From positions 1 through 60,228 of the forward strand of contig CAIJPN010000142.1 in assembly GCA_903822545.1 (NCBI GenBank): DNA of 60,228 nt, in the 5' to 3' direction. The translations under genes and the position numbers were made by a program. Below are positions 18,020 to 26,938 of the stretch, piece after piece (within the stretch, counting starts at the first letter, position 1; the number at the start of each line of letters is the position of its first letter). The stretch is from an uncultured Anaerolineae bacterium. GTDB taxonomy: Bacteria > Chloroflexota > Anaerolineae > Anaerolineales > Villigracilaceae. The notes beneath the pieces were generated by a model, which worked only from the letters and a program-made list of their open reading frames with translations, did no database searches and had not been told where the DNA came from.

Positions 18020-18131
18020 ATTTAATACCAGGCCAAAGCGTTGCGAGGAGGTTCGTTCGTAATCAATACGTTAGCATTCATCATTCCGGCTAAAAACAGA
18101 TCGCTCAAAATTTGTCAGGAGGAGAATTTTT

Positions 18132-21101
18132 ATGAAATCGAAGTTGTTTAGTTTGTTTACAATAGTAGCCCTGATTGCAATGGTTTTCTCCGTTGTAACC
18201 CCGGCATCAGCCGGTTCCGGCAACGGAAACAAAACTGTAGAACCAAGCGCCAACGGCGTGTACGTGGTTGAAATGTCTGATGCCCCGGTGGTCGCTTACA
18301 CTGGCGGCGTTGATGGCCTCAAGGCTACCAAGCCCAACGGCAATCAGAAAATTGATCCCAACAGCCCCGAGGTTCTGAACTATGTGGGCTATCTCGTTTC
18401 TAAGCATGACGAAGCCCTCGGCAAGGTTGGTGGCGGGCGCAAGTTGTATGATTACAACTATACGTTCAACGGTTTTGCCGCCGAACTGAGCGAAACCCAG
18501 GCCAACAAACTCGCCGCTATGCCCGGCGTGCTGGCTGTTTCTGCCGATGAAATCCACTACGAAGATACCGTTTCCACCCCCAACTTCCTTGGCCTGACTG
18601 CTTCTGGCGGCATATGGGAAAAACTTGGGGGCGTTGGAAACGCTGGTGAAGGTGTGATCATCGGTATCATCGATACCGGTATCTGGCCCGAAAACCCCAG
18701 CTTCTCTGACCGCACCGGCCTGAATGGTAACGGCACGCAGGATGGCAAGCTGGATTACCAGCAGATTCCCGGCTGGCATGGCAAGTGCGTGCCCGGCGAA
18801 GAATTCAATGCATCCATGTGTAACCAGAAACTCATCGGCGCCCAGTGGTTCAACGAAGGCCAGGGTGGCGATGCCGGTGTCGATGCCAACCTGCCGTGGG
18901 AATTCACCTCGGCGCGTGATTTTGGCGGCCATGGCAGCCACACCGCTTCCACCGCCGGCGGCAATAATGGCGTGGTTACGAATGGCCCGATGGCAAGCTG
19001 GGGCCCGATCAGCGGTATTGCCCCCCATGCCCGCATTGCCATGTACAAAGCATTGTGGGAACAGGCCGATGGCACCGGCAGCGGCACCACATCTGACCTT
19101 GTGGAAGCCATTGACACGGCTGTAGCCGATGGCGTGGATGTGATCAACTACTCCATCAGCGGCTCGCAGACCAGCTTCCGTGACCCGGTTGAAATTGCTT
19201 TCATGTATGCGGCTAATGCCGGTGTATTCGTCGCCGCTTCGGCTGGCAACAGCGGCCCGGCTACCTCGACCGTAGCGCACAACAGCCCCTGGCTGACCAC
19301 TGTGGCTGCCGGTACCCACAACCGCAACTTCGATGCCGTTGTGACCCTCGGTAATGGCGCTACCTATGTTGGCGCTTCGGTCACCGCCACCGCCGTTGGC
19401 CCTGCCCCGTTGATCGATTCGATGGCGGCTGGCCTTCCGGGCGCGAATCCTACCAACCTGGCACTCTGTACTGGTGCCGCTGATGCAGGCACAACCGGTC
19501 TTCCAGCTGGTGCCGATGTAGTTGTGCTTGACCCAGCCAAAGTGGCAGGCAAGATTGTGGTTTGTGATCGTGGCGCAACTGCCCGCGTAAACAAAAGCCT
19601 GGCGGTTTTCCAGGCAGGCGCAGTTGGTATGATTTTGGTCAACACCTCCTCGAGCTCGCTTAATGGCGATTTCCACAGTGTCCCGACCGTTCACCTGTCG
19701 CACACTTACCGCCCGGCCATCAAAGCGTATGCCGCCACCGCTGGCGCGACTGCCCAGATTGGTGCATCCTATTTTGCGCCGGTTCCCGCACCCTTTACCG
19801 CTTCCTTCTCATCCCGTGGCCCGCAGAAAGCTTCTGCCGACTTGCTCAAGCCCGACCTGATCGCCCCCGGACAGGATATTCTCGCGGCTGTGGCTCCTCC
19901 AGGCAATGGCGGCGCTGATTATGCCCTCTACAGCGGCACATCCATGTCCAGCCCGCATGTTGCCGGTCTGGCCGCCCTCCTCAAACAGCTCCACCCCGAT
20001 TGGTCGCCGATGATGATCAAATCGGCGCTGATGACGACCACCTACGATATTCTTGACGGCCCCAACACCCACCCGTTGGTGATCTTCCGCCAGGGCGCTG
20101 GTCACGTTCAGCCCAACAAAGCCATGGATCCCGGCCTGGTGTTCGACTCGAACATGAACGACTGGCTCGGCTTCCTGTGCGGCACGCAGTTGCCCTCCAG
20201 CTACTGCATCTCGCGTAACATTCCGGTCATTGCCCCCAGCAATTTCAACAGCCCCTCGATCGCCATCTCGGCCCTCGGCGGCTCCCGCACTGTGACCCGC
20301 ACCTTGACGAATGTTGGCGCGAAGGGTACTTACAATGTGGCTGTGACAGGCCTGGTTGGTTTCAACGTAACCGTCACGCCTGCCAGCTTCACCATCAACC
20401 CCGGGCAGAAGCAAACGCTGACCATCAAGATTGAACGCACCTCCGCCACATTAAATACCTACACTGGCGGCTACCTGACCTGGTCTGATGGCACCCACAA
20501 TGTTCGCATCCCGGTGGTTGTCCAGCCCGTGGCACTGGCTGCCCCGGTTCAGGTTTCTGGCAACTACAATGTGACCTTTGGCTACACTGGCCCATTCACT
20601 GCCACCGCCCGCGGCCTGGTTCCGGCCACCACCTTTGAAGGTGTTGCAAATGATGGCGATCTGGTGTCCTTCCCCATGACCATCCCGTCCGGCACCACCT
20701 ATGCCCGTGTTTCGCTCTTCGATGCCAACGTTTCCCCGGCCAGCGACCTCGATATGTATCTGTACAACAGCGCAGGTACTCTGGTTGGCTATAGCGGCTC
20801 CGGTACCTCGGCTGAAGAGATCAACCTGGTCAACCCGGCGGCTGGCAATTACACCATCCTCGTGGAAGGTTACGCCACCGGCAACCCGACCACCTTCACC
20901 GGTTTCTACTGGATACTCGGCTCAACCGCCGCTGGCAACATGACCGTCTCAGCGCCCGCTTCTGCAACCCTGGGACAGTTTGGCGCAATCAACCTGACCT
21001 TCAGCGGTCTGACCCCCGGCGTCAAATACCTCGGCTCTGTGGCTTATGGCGGCGCAACTGGCATGCCCAACCCCACTATCGTCAGCGTGACTGCTCCTTA
21101 A
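18132..21101 (+). CDS. Secreted S8 subtilase, cucumisin-like, with PA and PPC-like domains
   Basis: 989 residues. Signal peptide at residues 1-28, inhibitor I9 propeptide about 35-140, then the S8 catalytic domain with Asp181 (IIGIIDTGIWPE), His267 (GGHGSHTASTAGG) and Ser604 (YSGTSMSSPHVAG). A PA domain is inserted between His and Ser (GKIVVCDRG...VGMILVN). A fibronectin-III-like domain follows (VTRTLTNVGAKGTYNVAV), as in plant cucumisins, and then a PPC-like domain (SDLDMYLYNSAGTLVGYSGS). AGGAGGAG lies 7 nt before the ATG. It should be an extracellular protease. Control by the upstream c-di-GMP-I riboswitch is strongly suggested by sequence. Confidence 0.92.
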   Translation: MKSKLFSLFTIVALIAMVFSVVTPASAGSGNGNKTVEPSANGVYVVEMSDAPVVAYTGGVDGLKATKPNGNQKIDPNSPEVLNYVGYLVSKHDEALGKVGGGRKLYDYNYTFNGFAAELSETQANKLAAMPGVLAVSADEIHYEDTVSTPNFLGLTASGGIWEKLGGVGNAGEGVIIGIIDTGIWPENPSFSDRTGLNGNGTQDGKLDYQQIPGWHGKCVPGEEFNASMCNQKLIGAQWFNEGQGGDAGVDANLPWEFTSARDFGGHGSHTASTAGGNNGVVTNGPMASWGPISGIAPHARIAMYKALWEQADGTGSGTTSDLVEAIDTAVADGVDVINYSISGSQTSFRDPVEIAFMYAANAGVFVAASAGNSGPATSTVAHNSPWLTTVAAGTHNRNFDAVVTLGNGATYVGASVTATAVGPAPLIDSMAAGLPGANPTNLALCTGAADAGTTGLPAGADVVVLDPAKVAGKIVVCDRGATARVNKSLAVFQAGAVGMILVNTSSSSLNGDFHSVPTVHLSHTYRPAIKAYAATAGATAQIGASYFAPVPAPFTASFSSRGPQKASADLLKPDLIAPGQDILAAVAPPGNGGADYALYSGTSMSSPHVAGLAALLKQLHPDWSPMMIKSALMTTTYDILDGPNTHPLVIFRQGAGHVQPNKAMDPGLVFDSNMNDWLGFLCGTQLPSSYCISRNIPVIAPSNFNSPSIAISALGGSRTVTRTLTNVGAKGTYNVAVTGLVGFNVTVTPASFTINPGQKQTLTIKIERTSATLNTYTGGYLTWSDGTHNVRIPVVVQPVALAAPVQVSGNYNVTFGYTGPFTATARGLVPATTFEGVANDGDLVSFPMTIPSGTTYARVSLFDANVSPASDLDMYLYNSAGTLVGYSGSGTSAEEINLVNPAAGNYTILVEGYATGNPTTFTGFYWILGSTAAGNMTVSAPASATLGQFGAINLTFSGLTPGVKYLGSVAYGGATGMPNPTIVSVTAP

Positions 21102-21123
21102 CCATCCCAACAACCTGTAACAC

Positions 21124-21156
21124 AAAAGGGATTGTCCATACGGGCAATCCCTTTTT
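21124..21156 (+). terminator. Terminator of the first subtilase
   Basis: AAAAGGGATTG pairs with CAATCCCTTTT over a 10-nt loop, ending in a T run, 23 nt after the stop. Confidence 0.9.
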
Positions 21157-21260
21157 GATTCGCCAGCGAAAGAGAAGACTCAAGCCAAACAGTCACCACC
21201 CTTTTTCGGTTATGATATGGGTCAGATGGATTGGATGGCATGAAAGGTGAAAAGGAAAAT

Positions 21261-21833
21261 ATGTCCAAAGACAAACCTGGAATGACTGCCCCTGAAGTGG
21301 TGGAGTTTGTGAAGCTCTGCCAGGTACACGGCATTGAGATCATCATCGACGGCGGCTGGGGAGTGGATGCGCTGGTGGGGCGACAGACCCGCCCGCACAA
21401 TGACCTGGACATCGCGCTGGAACACAGGCATGTGCAACAAGTGCGAGCGCTGCTTGAAGCGCAAGGCTACGTGGATGTACCGCGCGATGACACCCGCGAC
21501 TGCAACTTTGTGCTGGGCGACGAGGCAGGCCACCTGGTCGATTTTCACTCATTCACCTTTGACGAATCTGGAAATATCATTTTCGGCGTGGCGTACCCAT
21601 TTGATTCGCTGCAAGGTCACGGTTCGATTGACGGGTTCCCGGTACGATGCATCACGCCCGAGTGGATGGTTAAGTTCCACAGCGGGTACAAGCTGGACGA
21701 GGGCGATTATCATGATGTAAAGGTACTCTGCCAGCATTTCGGGTATGAAATCCCGGCAGAATACGCGGAATTTGTGGAAAGGGATGCGCATTTTTCAACG
21801 AAAACCCCGTCTCAACGCATGAATGTCGGATAA
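21261..21833 (+). CDS. Nucleotidyltransferase, lincosamide/aminoglycoside-type fold
   Basis: 190 residues. The block GGWGVDALVGRQTRPHNDLD carries the GG/GW and DxD metal-binding pattern of small antibiotic nucleotidyltransferases such as LinA/Lnu and ANT(2'')-like enzymes, which adenylylate a drug hydroxyl. The later VDFHSFTFDESG and HDVKVLC segments also fit. Antibiotic modification is not shown by sequence alone; many environmental members are uncharacterised. In-frame ATGs exist at 21231 and 21240, but AAGGA sits just before the ATG at 21261. It is flanked by terminators or repeats and appears monocistronic. Confidence 0.75.
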   Translation: MSKDKPGMTAPEVVEFVKLCQVHGIEIIIDGGWGVDALVGRQTRPHNDLDIALEHRHVQQVRALLEAQGYVDVPRDDTRDCNFVLGDEAGHLVDFHSFTFDESGNIIFGVAYPFDSLQGHGSIDGFPVRCITPEWMVKFHSGYKLDEGDYHDVKVLCQHFGYEIPAEYAEFVERDAHFSTKTPSQRMNVG

Positions 21834-22079
21834 ATCCGGCTTATGCAGCCAAAGGGCTTTTTACACCGAAGCAGGTTGGCGAAAAAATCTTGATTGCAAG
21901 AAGGCCCTGGCAACGATTTTAAAGAAATTAAGCCCAAAGTTCAGTTTGCCCGTTTACAGGAGACTGCCTCGGGCTAACGCCATCACAGCGACATTTCTCG
22001 GACTTTGAGAAAGCCATGAGTATGCGGTGGTGCAAATTAACGATTTTATTAAAACTATGCATCTTCTCAAAATTTCGGG

Positions 22080-22345
22080 GCGCTGATTAACGCAAAGTCG
22101 CTGAGACGCAATGATTTACTCCTGGTCAAAAAACCAGTCTGGAAAACCCAGGAAACCACCGATCCACGGAGTTTTTAAGGTTTTTCTCCGTCGTGGTGAA
22201 ACCATCATGAGTCCACTGCAAAAAGCATAAAACCGCGGAATCAAAGAGTTCACGGAGAGAAAACGCCAGTTTGTTGTTAAAAACGCGAGTTTCCCGCCAG
22301 GAAAAACTCAAAACTCCGTGTCATCGTGGTGAAAATAACCTTTTT
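22080..22345. repeat. Degenerate dispersed-repeat cluster
   Basis: The stretch repeats words such as gcaaagtcgctgagacgcaa, cacggagttttt, ttcacggagag, ctccgtcgtggtgaaa and ctccgtgtcatcgtggtgaa in both orientations. This is the look of decayed dispersed repeats rather than a gene. Short open frames here have no coding character. The 21834-22080 part before it shows nothing recognisable. Confidence 0.55.
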
Positions 22346-22387
22346 TACAGTGAAGTCACTCATTGCAGGGCAAAAATTCACCCATTT

Positions 22388-22417
22388 TTGCGAGAAGACA
22401 CAAAACTATCTTATAAT
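22388..22417 (+). promoter_or_regulatory. Promoter of the second subtilase
   Basis: TTGCGA, 18 bp, TATAAT. Transcription would start near 22424 and leave a leader of about 265 nt before the subtilase start codon. The leader contains possible pairings (for example around gcctgctgtacc and cagcaaagcggta) but I cannot assign it to a known riboswitch class. Confidence 0.6.
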
Positions 22418-22691
22418 TATGGCTATGTGATCCCAAGGCTTTGCCTGCTGTACCTTTCCATATCAGCAAAGCGGTAAGTTGAAAATACCAGGCCTGTGCT
22501 CATCGAACCAAAAAAAGTTATTGAAGGGGATATGGACAGCGAGCCTTCTCGCAAGCAAGACCAGGTAATTCACTGCTCGACAATACTTTCATTCCCGGAG
22601 GTCAAAAGAAACCTACAAAGATAACTATGTTTATTAGCCTTCTGGTACATTCCAACATTAAATCATGTCAAGTTTCATCAGGAGAATGATC

Positions 22692-25600
22692 ATGCAGAAG
22701 AAAATTACATCAGGTCTGTTTCGCTTAACTATGGCGATTGCCCTGCTTGGATTGGTTTTTGCGCAGTTTGTCGTCCCGGCAGCAGCCCAGGGCGTCAAAC
22801 CACCAAACGCTGAAGATTTTATAAAAACGGTTGACTTAGGTGAAGTTGAAGATTTTTTTGGAAGGATGGGCGATATTAAAGGCCCAGTAAATATTGTAGT
22901 TGAAATGCGCGGCATATCTGGCGCAGTGGCTTACAAAAGCGCGGGCGGATCGTGGAATGCTGCCGCTGACCAGATCGCTGAAAATGATGCGGCTCAGGCC
23001 GACTTTATGAGCAGCCTGAGCGCCAAAGGCATCCAGGCGTCTGAATTTTTCCGCACCCAAAAAGCTTATAACGGTATCTGGATGCAGGTTGATCCCAAGG
23101 ATCTGAAAGCCATCGCGGCCATGCCCGGTGTTGCAGCCATCCATCCAATGATCCCCAAGGAATTGGATCACACCACCAGCGTTCCGCTGATCGGCGCACC
23201 ACAGGTGTGGGCTGGTCTGGCTGCATATCAGGGCCAGGATATCAGTGTTGGCATCATCGACTCTGGTATTGACTATAAACATGCCAATATGGGCGGCACG
23301 GCTGCCAGCACTTTCCCCACCGCCAAAGTTGTCGGTGGTTGGGATTTTGTGGGCGATGATTATAATGCCCAGGATGATTTCCCTGTAATTGCCCCGGATC
23401 CTGACCCGCTGGACTGCGGCGGACATGGCAGCCACGTAGCTGGTACGGTTGCAGGGCTGGGCGTGCGTGCCAATGGCAGCACTTATGTAGAATCTGGCAC
23501 AGATACGTACGCGAACCTGGCCGGCCTGAGCAGCAACAACTATGCGGCCAAATTCCGCATCGGCCCGGGTGTAGCCCCCAAGGCAAAACTGTATGCGCTG
23601 CGCGTTTTCGGCTGCGAGGGCAGCACCAATATGACCGAAATGGCGATCGAATGGGCCATGGACCCCAATGGCGATGGCAACATCAATGATCACCTGGATG
23701 TCATCAACATGTCGCTTGGCTCCGGTTTCGGTTCCAAATATGATACGTCGGCTGTGGCTGCCAATAATGCAGCGCAGGCGGGCGTAATCGTTGTGGCTTC
23801 AGCTGGCAACAGCGGCGATGTGTTCTACGTCACCGGCGCCCCAGCAGTGGCGAAGTATGTCATCAGCGTTGCAAACAGTATTGATTCTAGCGCAATGCTG
23901 GGAGATTTTGAGCTTGTTTCTGCCACCGGCATGACAGCCGGCCCCTACCCGGCTTCATTTGCAGAATTTGGGCCTGCATTGAATGCAACTGGCGTAGTCG
24001 GCAATTTGATGACAACTACGCCCGCAGATGGTTGTGACACAATCACTGAAGATCTGACCGGTAAAATCGCCCTGATTGACCGCGGTTCTTGCAGTTTCAA
24101 ATCCAAGGTAGCCCAGGCGCAGGCTCGTGGCGCAATCGGCGTTTTGCTTGCGAATAATGTAAGCCCGTGGCCGGGTATGATGGGAGATGACTCAGATATT
24201 GAAACAATCATCACGATCCCGGCACAAATGACCACCCTCGCGGTTGGGAATTCCATCAAAACCGCCATGTCTAGCGGGTCAGTCACCGTACGGCTGACAT
24301 CCAAATACCCTGAATCACTGCACGTAGATGAATCCCTGAATGATCTGGTTAACTCATCCAGTTCGCGTGGCCCCGGGCGTGGCGGTACCAGCCTCAAACC
24401 TGATATCTCTGCCCCTGGTGACACCATCTTCTCCACCGCGGTCGGCACTGGCAATCAAGGCGCCAGCTACAGCGGCACATCCATGGCAGCCCCGCACATC
24501 TCGGGCGTGATGGCCCTGTTACGCCAGATGCACCCCAATTGGTCTGTGGCGGAACTCAAAGCCCTGGTGATGAATACCGCCACCAACGATTTATATCAAG
24601 AAGTCACTGGCTACAAGTACACCCCCACCCGTATCGGCGCGGGGCGCGTCAGCGTTTACAATGCCAGTAATGCCGAAGTGGTTGCTTACTATGCCGACGA
24701 TCCCGGCCAGGTGAGTGTTTCGTTTGGCGATCTGCCAGTTGTCAAAAGCCAAACCTTTGTTAAGAATATCACCATACTGAACAAAGGCAGCTCAACGGTA
24801 AGCTATGCTTCCGACTTCGATTCGCGTTACCCATCCAATCCAGGTATCGAGTTCTCTGTAACAGACATCAGTGGAACCCCAATCACCAGCATTAATGCAG
24901 CGCCTGGATCCACAACAATTCAGATACGCGCTGCCCTTGATCCAGCGTTGATGACTCGAACCTATGATGCCACGATCGCATCTCCCAATGATACATATCG
25001 GCAATTCATCAGCGAAGCTGGCGGCTACGTTGTCCTGACCCCTGACAGCGGGCAATCCCTGCGCGTACCGGTTCACATGTCAGCACACCCTGCCTCTGCC
25101 ATGAAGGTCAGCGAAACCAATCTTGTTCCAACGAGCACGACCGGCACATTTTACCTTCATCCCACTGGCACGCCGGTTTCTACGGCTGATGATGGATCAT
25201 TAGTTTCTATTCTTGAGTTGAAAACCGAAAGCCCAAATGATCCCTGGAGCGTTGGGCCACAAGATGCAGCAGACCTTCGCTATGTTGGCACAATCTCTGA
25301 CTTTGGGCCCAAGACTTTTGCCAGTTCCAAAATTTACTTTGGCATGTCCACCTATGGCAAATGGGACACACCCAATGTTAGCGAATTCGATGTGTACATT
25401 GACAATAATGAAGATGGCATTGAAGATTTTGTAATTTTCAATTACAGCATCGACGATACAATGATCACGGTTTTCTGCCCATTAACCAGTGATGATCCGT
25501 GTGATTATTGGACATTGACAAATAACTACCCCGGTTATATCAACACGAACATCTTCAACAACAATGTCATGGAATTAGTTGTTTACGCAAGCGATATTGG

Positions 25601-26816
25601 ATTGGTTGAAGGCAGCAACACCGATTTCTACTACTACGTTGAAACATATAACCGCGAAGGCGCTGGTTGGGTCGATAGCACGAATTGGATGTATTACGAT
25701 ATTGCCAACCCATCTTTCCTCTCTGGAGACGCAACATATTGGTCCAATAGACCATACTGGTACGATATCCCTGGCTTGTATGCAAATGGATTTGCAGTCA
25801 ACTACAACCAGGATAACATGATCGCCAACCAGAGCCGCGGCCTGCTGCTGCTGCACCACCACAACGCCATCAACACAGCTGAAGTTGTGCGCACAGCCAT
25901 GCCACCCATGGTGAAGTCTATGAATCGCTTCAGCGCCAACCCGGTGCTGGCTCCCACCAACTATGTTGACTTCCTGGTCACCTTCACCGCGCCAGTAACA
26001 GGCGTAGATATTAGCGACTTTGAACTGGTCAAAACCGGCAGCCTGCCATACGCCAATATCGTCGAAGTGGAAAGTTACGGCGATGCTTACATCGTAACCG
26101 CTTACGTGGGCGCCAACAACGGCGGCACCCTGGGGCTCAAACTCGCCGATGATGACAGCATCAGCGATGAAGCTGGCACCCTGCTCGGTGGGCTTGGCCT
26201 CGACAATGGCAACTACACCAGCCAGGTACACTTCTACATCCCCAGAATCTATACCACCACAATCCGCTCCACCGGCTCACAGGATGGTCACGTACGTGAA
26301 TTTACTGAAACCAGCAACACAGGCGGCGCAATCGATGCCTTTGCAAGCACCTTCATATTGGGTGATGATGCCACCAAGAAACAATATCGCGGCATCCTCG
26401 ACTTCAATACCGCCGATATCCCCGATAGCGCTGTTATCACCAAAGCATCACTCTCCATCCTAAAATCGGAACAGGTAGGCAAGAACCCGTTCACCATCCT
26501 CGGCAACCTGACCTATGACATGCGCACAGGGCGCTTTGGATCCAGCGGCCTCCAGACCACAGACTTCCAGGCCGCGCCTGACAAGCTTGCGGCTGGCGTC
26601 TTCAACAAAGTGCCGGTCGGCAACTGGTACTCGGCTACCCTGGCTCCGACAGCCTACCCCTACCTCAACCTGATCGGGTATACCCAATTCCGCCTGCGCT
26701 TCACCACTGATGACAACAACGACCTTGTTGCTGATTACCTCAAGTTCTTCAGCGGCAACGCAGCCCTCACATCATCACCCAAACTGGTCATCCAATACTA
26801 CGTGCCTGAACCATAG
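22692..26816 (+). CDS. Large secreted S8 subtilase with PA domain and C-terminal adhesive-type module
   Basis: 1374 residues. Signal peptide to about residue 34 (ends VVPAAAQG), I9-type propeptide to about 165, catalytic Asp190 (VGIIDSGIDYKH), His245 (GGHGSHVAGTVAG) and Ser597 (YSGTSMAAPHISG). A PA domain is inserted (GKIALIDRGSCSFKSKV). The region after the catalytic domain has several beta-rich parts, including an Ig-like FTAPVTGVDISDFEL segment. Residues about 1184-1374 match the C-terminal module of the SBBP protein at 4281-7481. The ATG at 22692 is chosen because AGGAG lies 7 nt before it; upstream in-frame ATGs at 22665 and 22686 lack this. Its promoter and long leader are upstream and a terminator follows, so it is a single-gene unit. 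Confidence 0.9.
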   Translation: MQKKITSGLFRLTMAIALLGLVFAQFVVPAAAQGVKPPNAEDFIKTVDLGEVEDFFGRMGDIKGPVNIVVEMRGISGAVAYKSAGGSWNAAADQIAENDAAQADFMSSLSAKGIQASEFFRTQKAYNGIWMQVDPKDLKAIAAMPGVAAIHPMIPKELDHTTSVPLIGAPQVWAGLAAYQGQDISVGIIDSGIDYKHANMGGTAASTFPTAKVVGGWDFVGDDYNAQDDFPVIAPDPDPLDCGGHGSHVAGTVAGLGVRANGSTYVESGTDTYANLAGLSSNNYAAKFRIGPGVAPKAKLYALRVFGCEGSTNMTEMAIEWAMDPNGDGNINDHLDVINMSLGSGFGSKYDTSAVAANNAAQAGVIVVASAGNSGDVFYVTGAPAVAKYVISVANSIDSSAMLGDFELVSATGMTAGPYPASFAEFGPALNATGVVGNLMTTTPADGCDTITEDLTGKIALIDRGSCSFKSKVAQAQARGAIGVLLANNVSPWPGMMGDDSDIETIITIPAQMTTLAVGNSIKTAMSSGSVTVRLTSKYPESLHVDESLNDLVNSSSSRGPGRGGTSLKPDISAPGDTIFSTAVGTGNQGASYSGTSMAAPHISGVMALLRQMHPNWSVAELKALVMNTATNDLYQEVTGYKYTPTRIGAGRVSVYNASNAEVVAYYADDPGQVSVSFGDLPVVKSQTFVKNITILNKGSSTVSYASDFDSRYPSNPGIEFSVTDISGTPITSINAAPGSTTIQIRAALDPALMTRTYDATIASPNDTYRQFISEAGGYVVLTPDSGQSLRVPVHMSAHPASAMKVSETNLVPTSTTGTFYLHPTGTPVSTADDGSLVSILELKTESPNDPWSVGPQDAADLRYVGTISDFGPKTFASSKIYFGMSTYGKWDTPNVSEFDVYIDNNEDGIEDFVIFNYSIDDTMITVFCPLTSDDPCDYWTLTNNYPGYINTNIFNNNVMELVVYASDIGLVEGSNTDFYYYVETYNREGAGWVDSTNWMYYDIANPSFLSGDATYWSNRPYWYDIPGLYANGFAVNYNQDNMIANQSRGLLLLHHHNAINTAEVVRTAMPPMVKSMNRFSANPVLAPTNYVDFLVTFTAPVTGVDISDFELVKTGSLPYANIVEVESYGDAYIVTAYVGANNGGTLGLKLADDDSISDEAGTLLGGLGLDNGNYTSQVHFYIPRIYTTTIRSTGSQDGHVREFTETSNTGGAIDAFASTFILGDDATKKQYRGILDFNTADIPDSAVITKASLSILKSEQVGKNPFTILGNLTYDMRTGRFGSSGLQTTDFQAAPDKLAAGVFNKVPVGNWYSATLAPTAYPYLNLIGYTQFRLRFTTDDNNDLVADYLKFFSGNAALTSSPKLVIQYYVPEP

Positions 26817-26847
26817 GCATCAGTTCCTGACCTGATCAGTACCTTCT

Positions 26848-26891
26848 GCCTGCCCCAAAATCGCAAGTTGATTTTGGGGCAGGCTTTTTAT
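26848..26891 (+). terminator. Terminator of the second subtilase
   Basis: GCCTGCCCCAAAATC pairs with GATTTTGGGGCAGGC over a short loop and is followed by TTTTTATATTT. Confidence 0.93.
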
Positions 26892-26938
26892 ATTTCGATG
26901 CACCATGAATGATGATATAACTGCCACTGGTGATTCTT

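Noticed and set aside
22085-22125. GCAAAG and GACGC words that recall a GEMM riboswitch
   Set aside because: They belong to a degenerate dispersed repeat; there is no P2 tetraloop stem, P3 or CCGA end.
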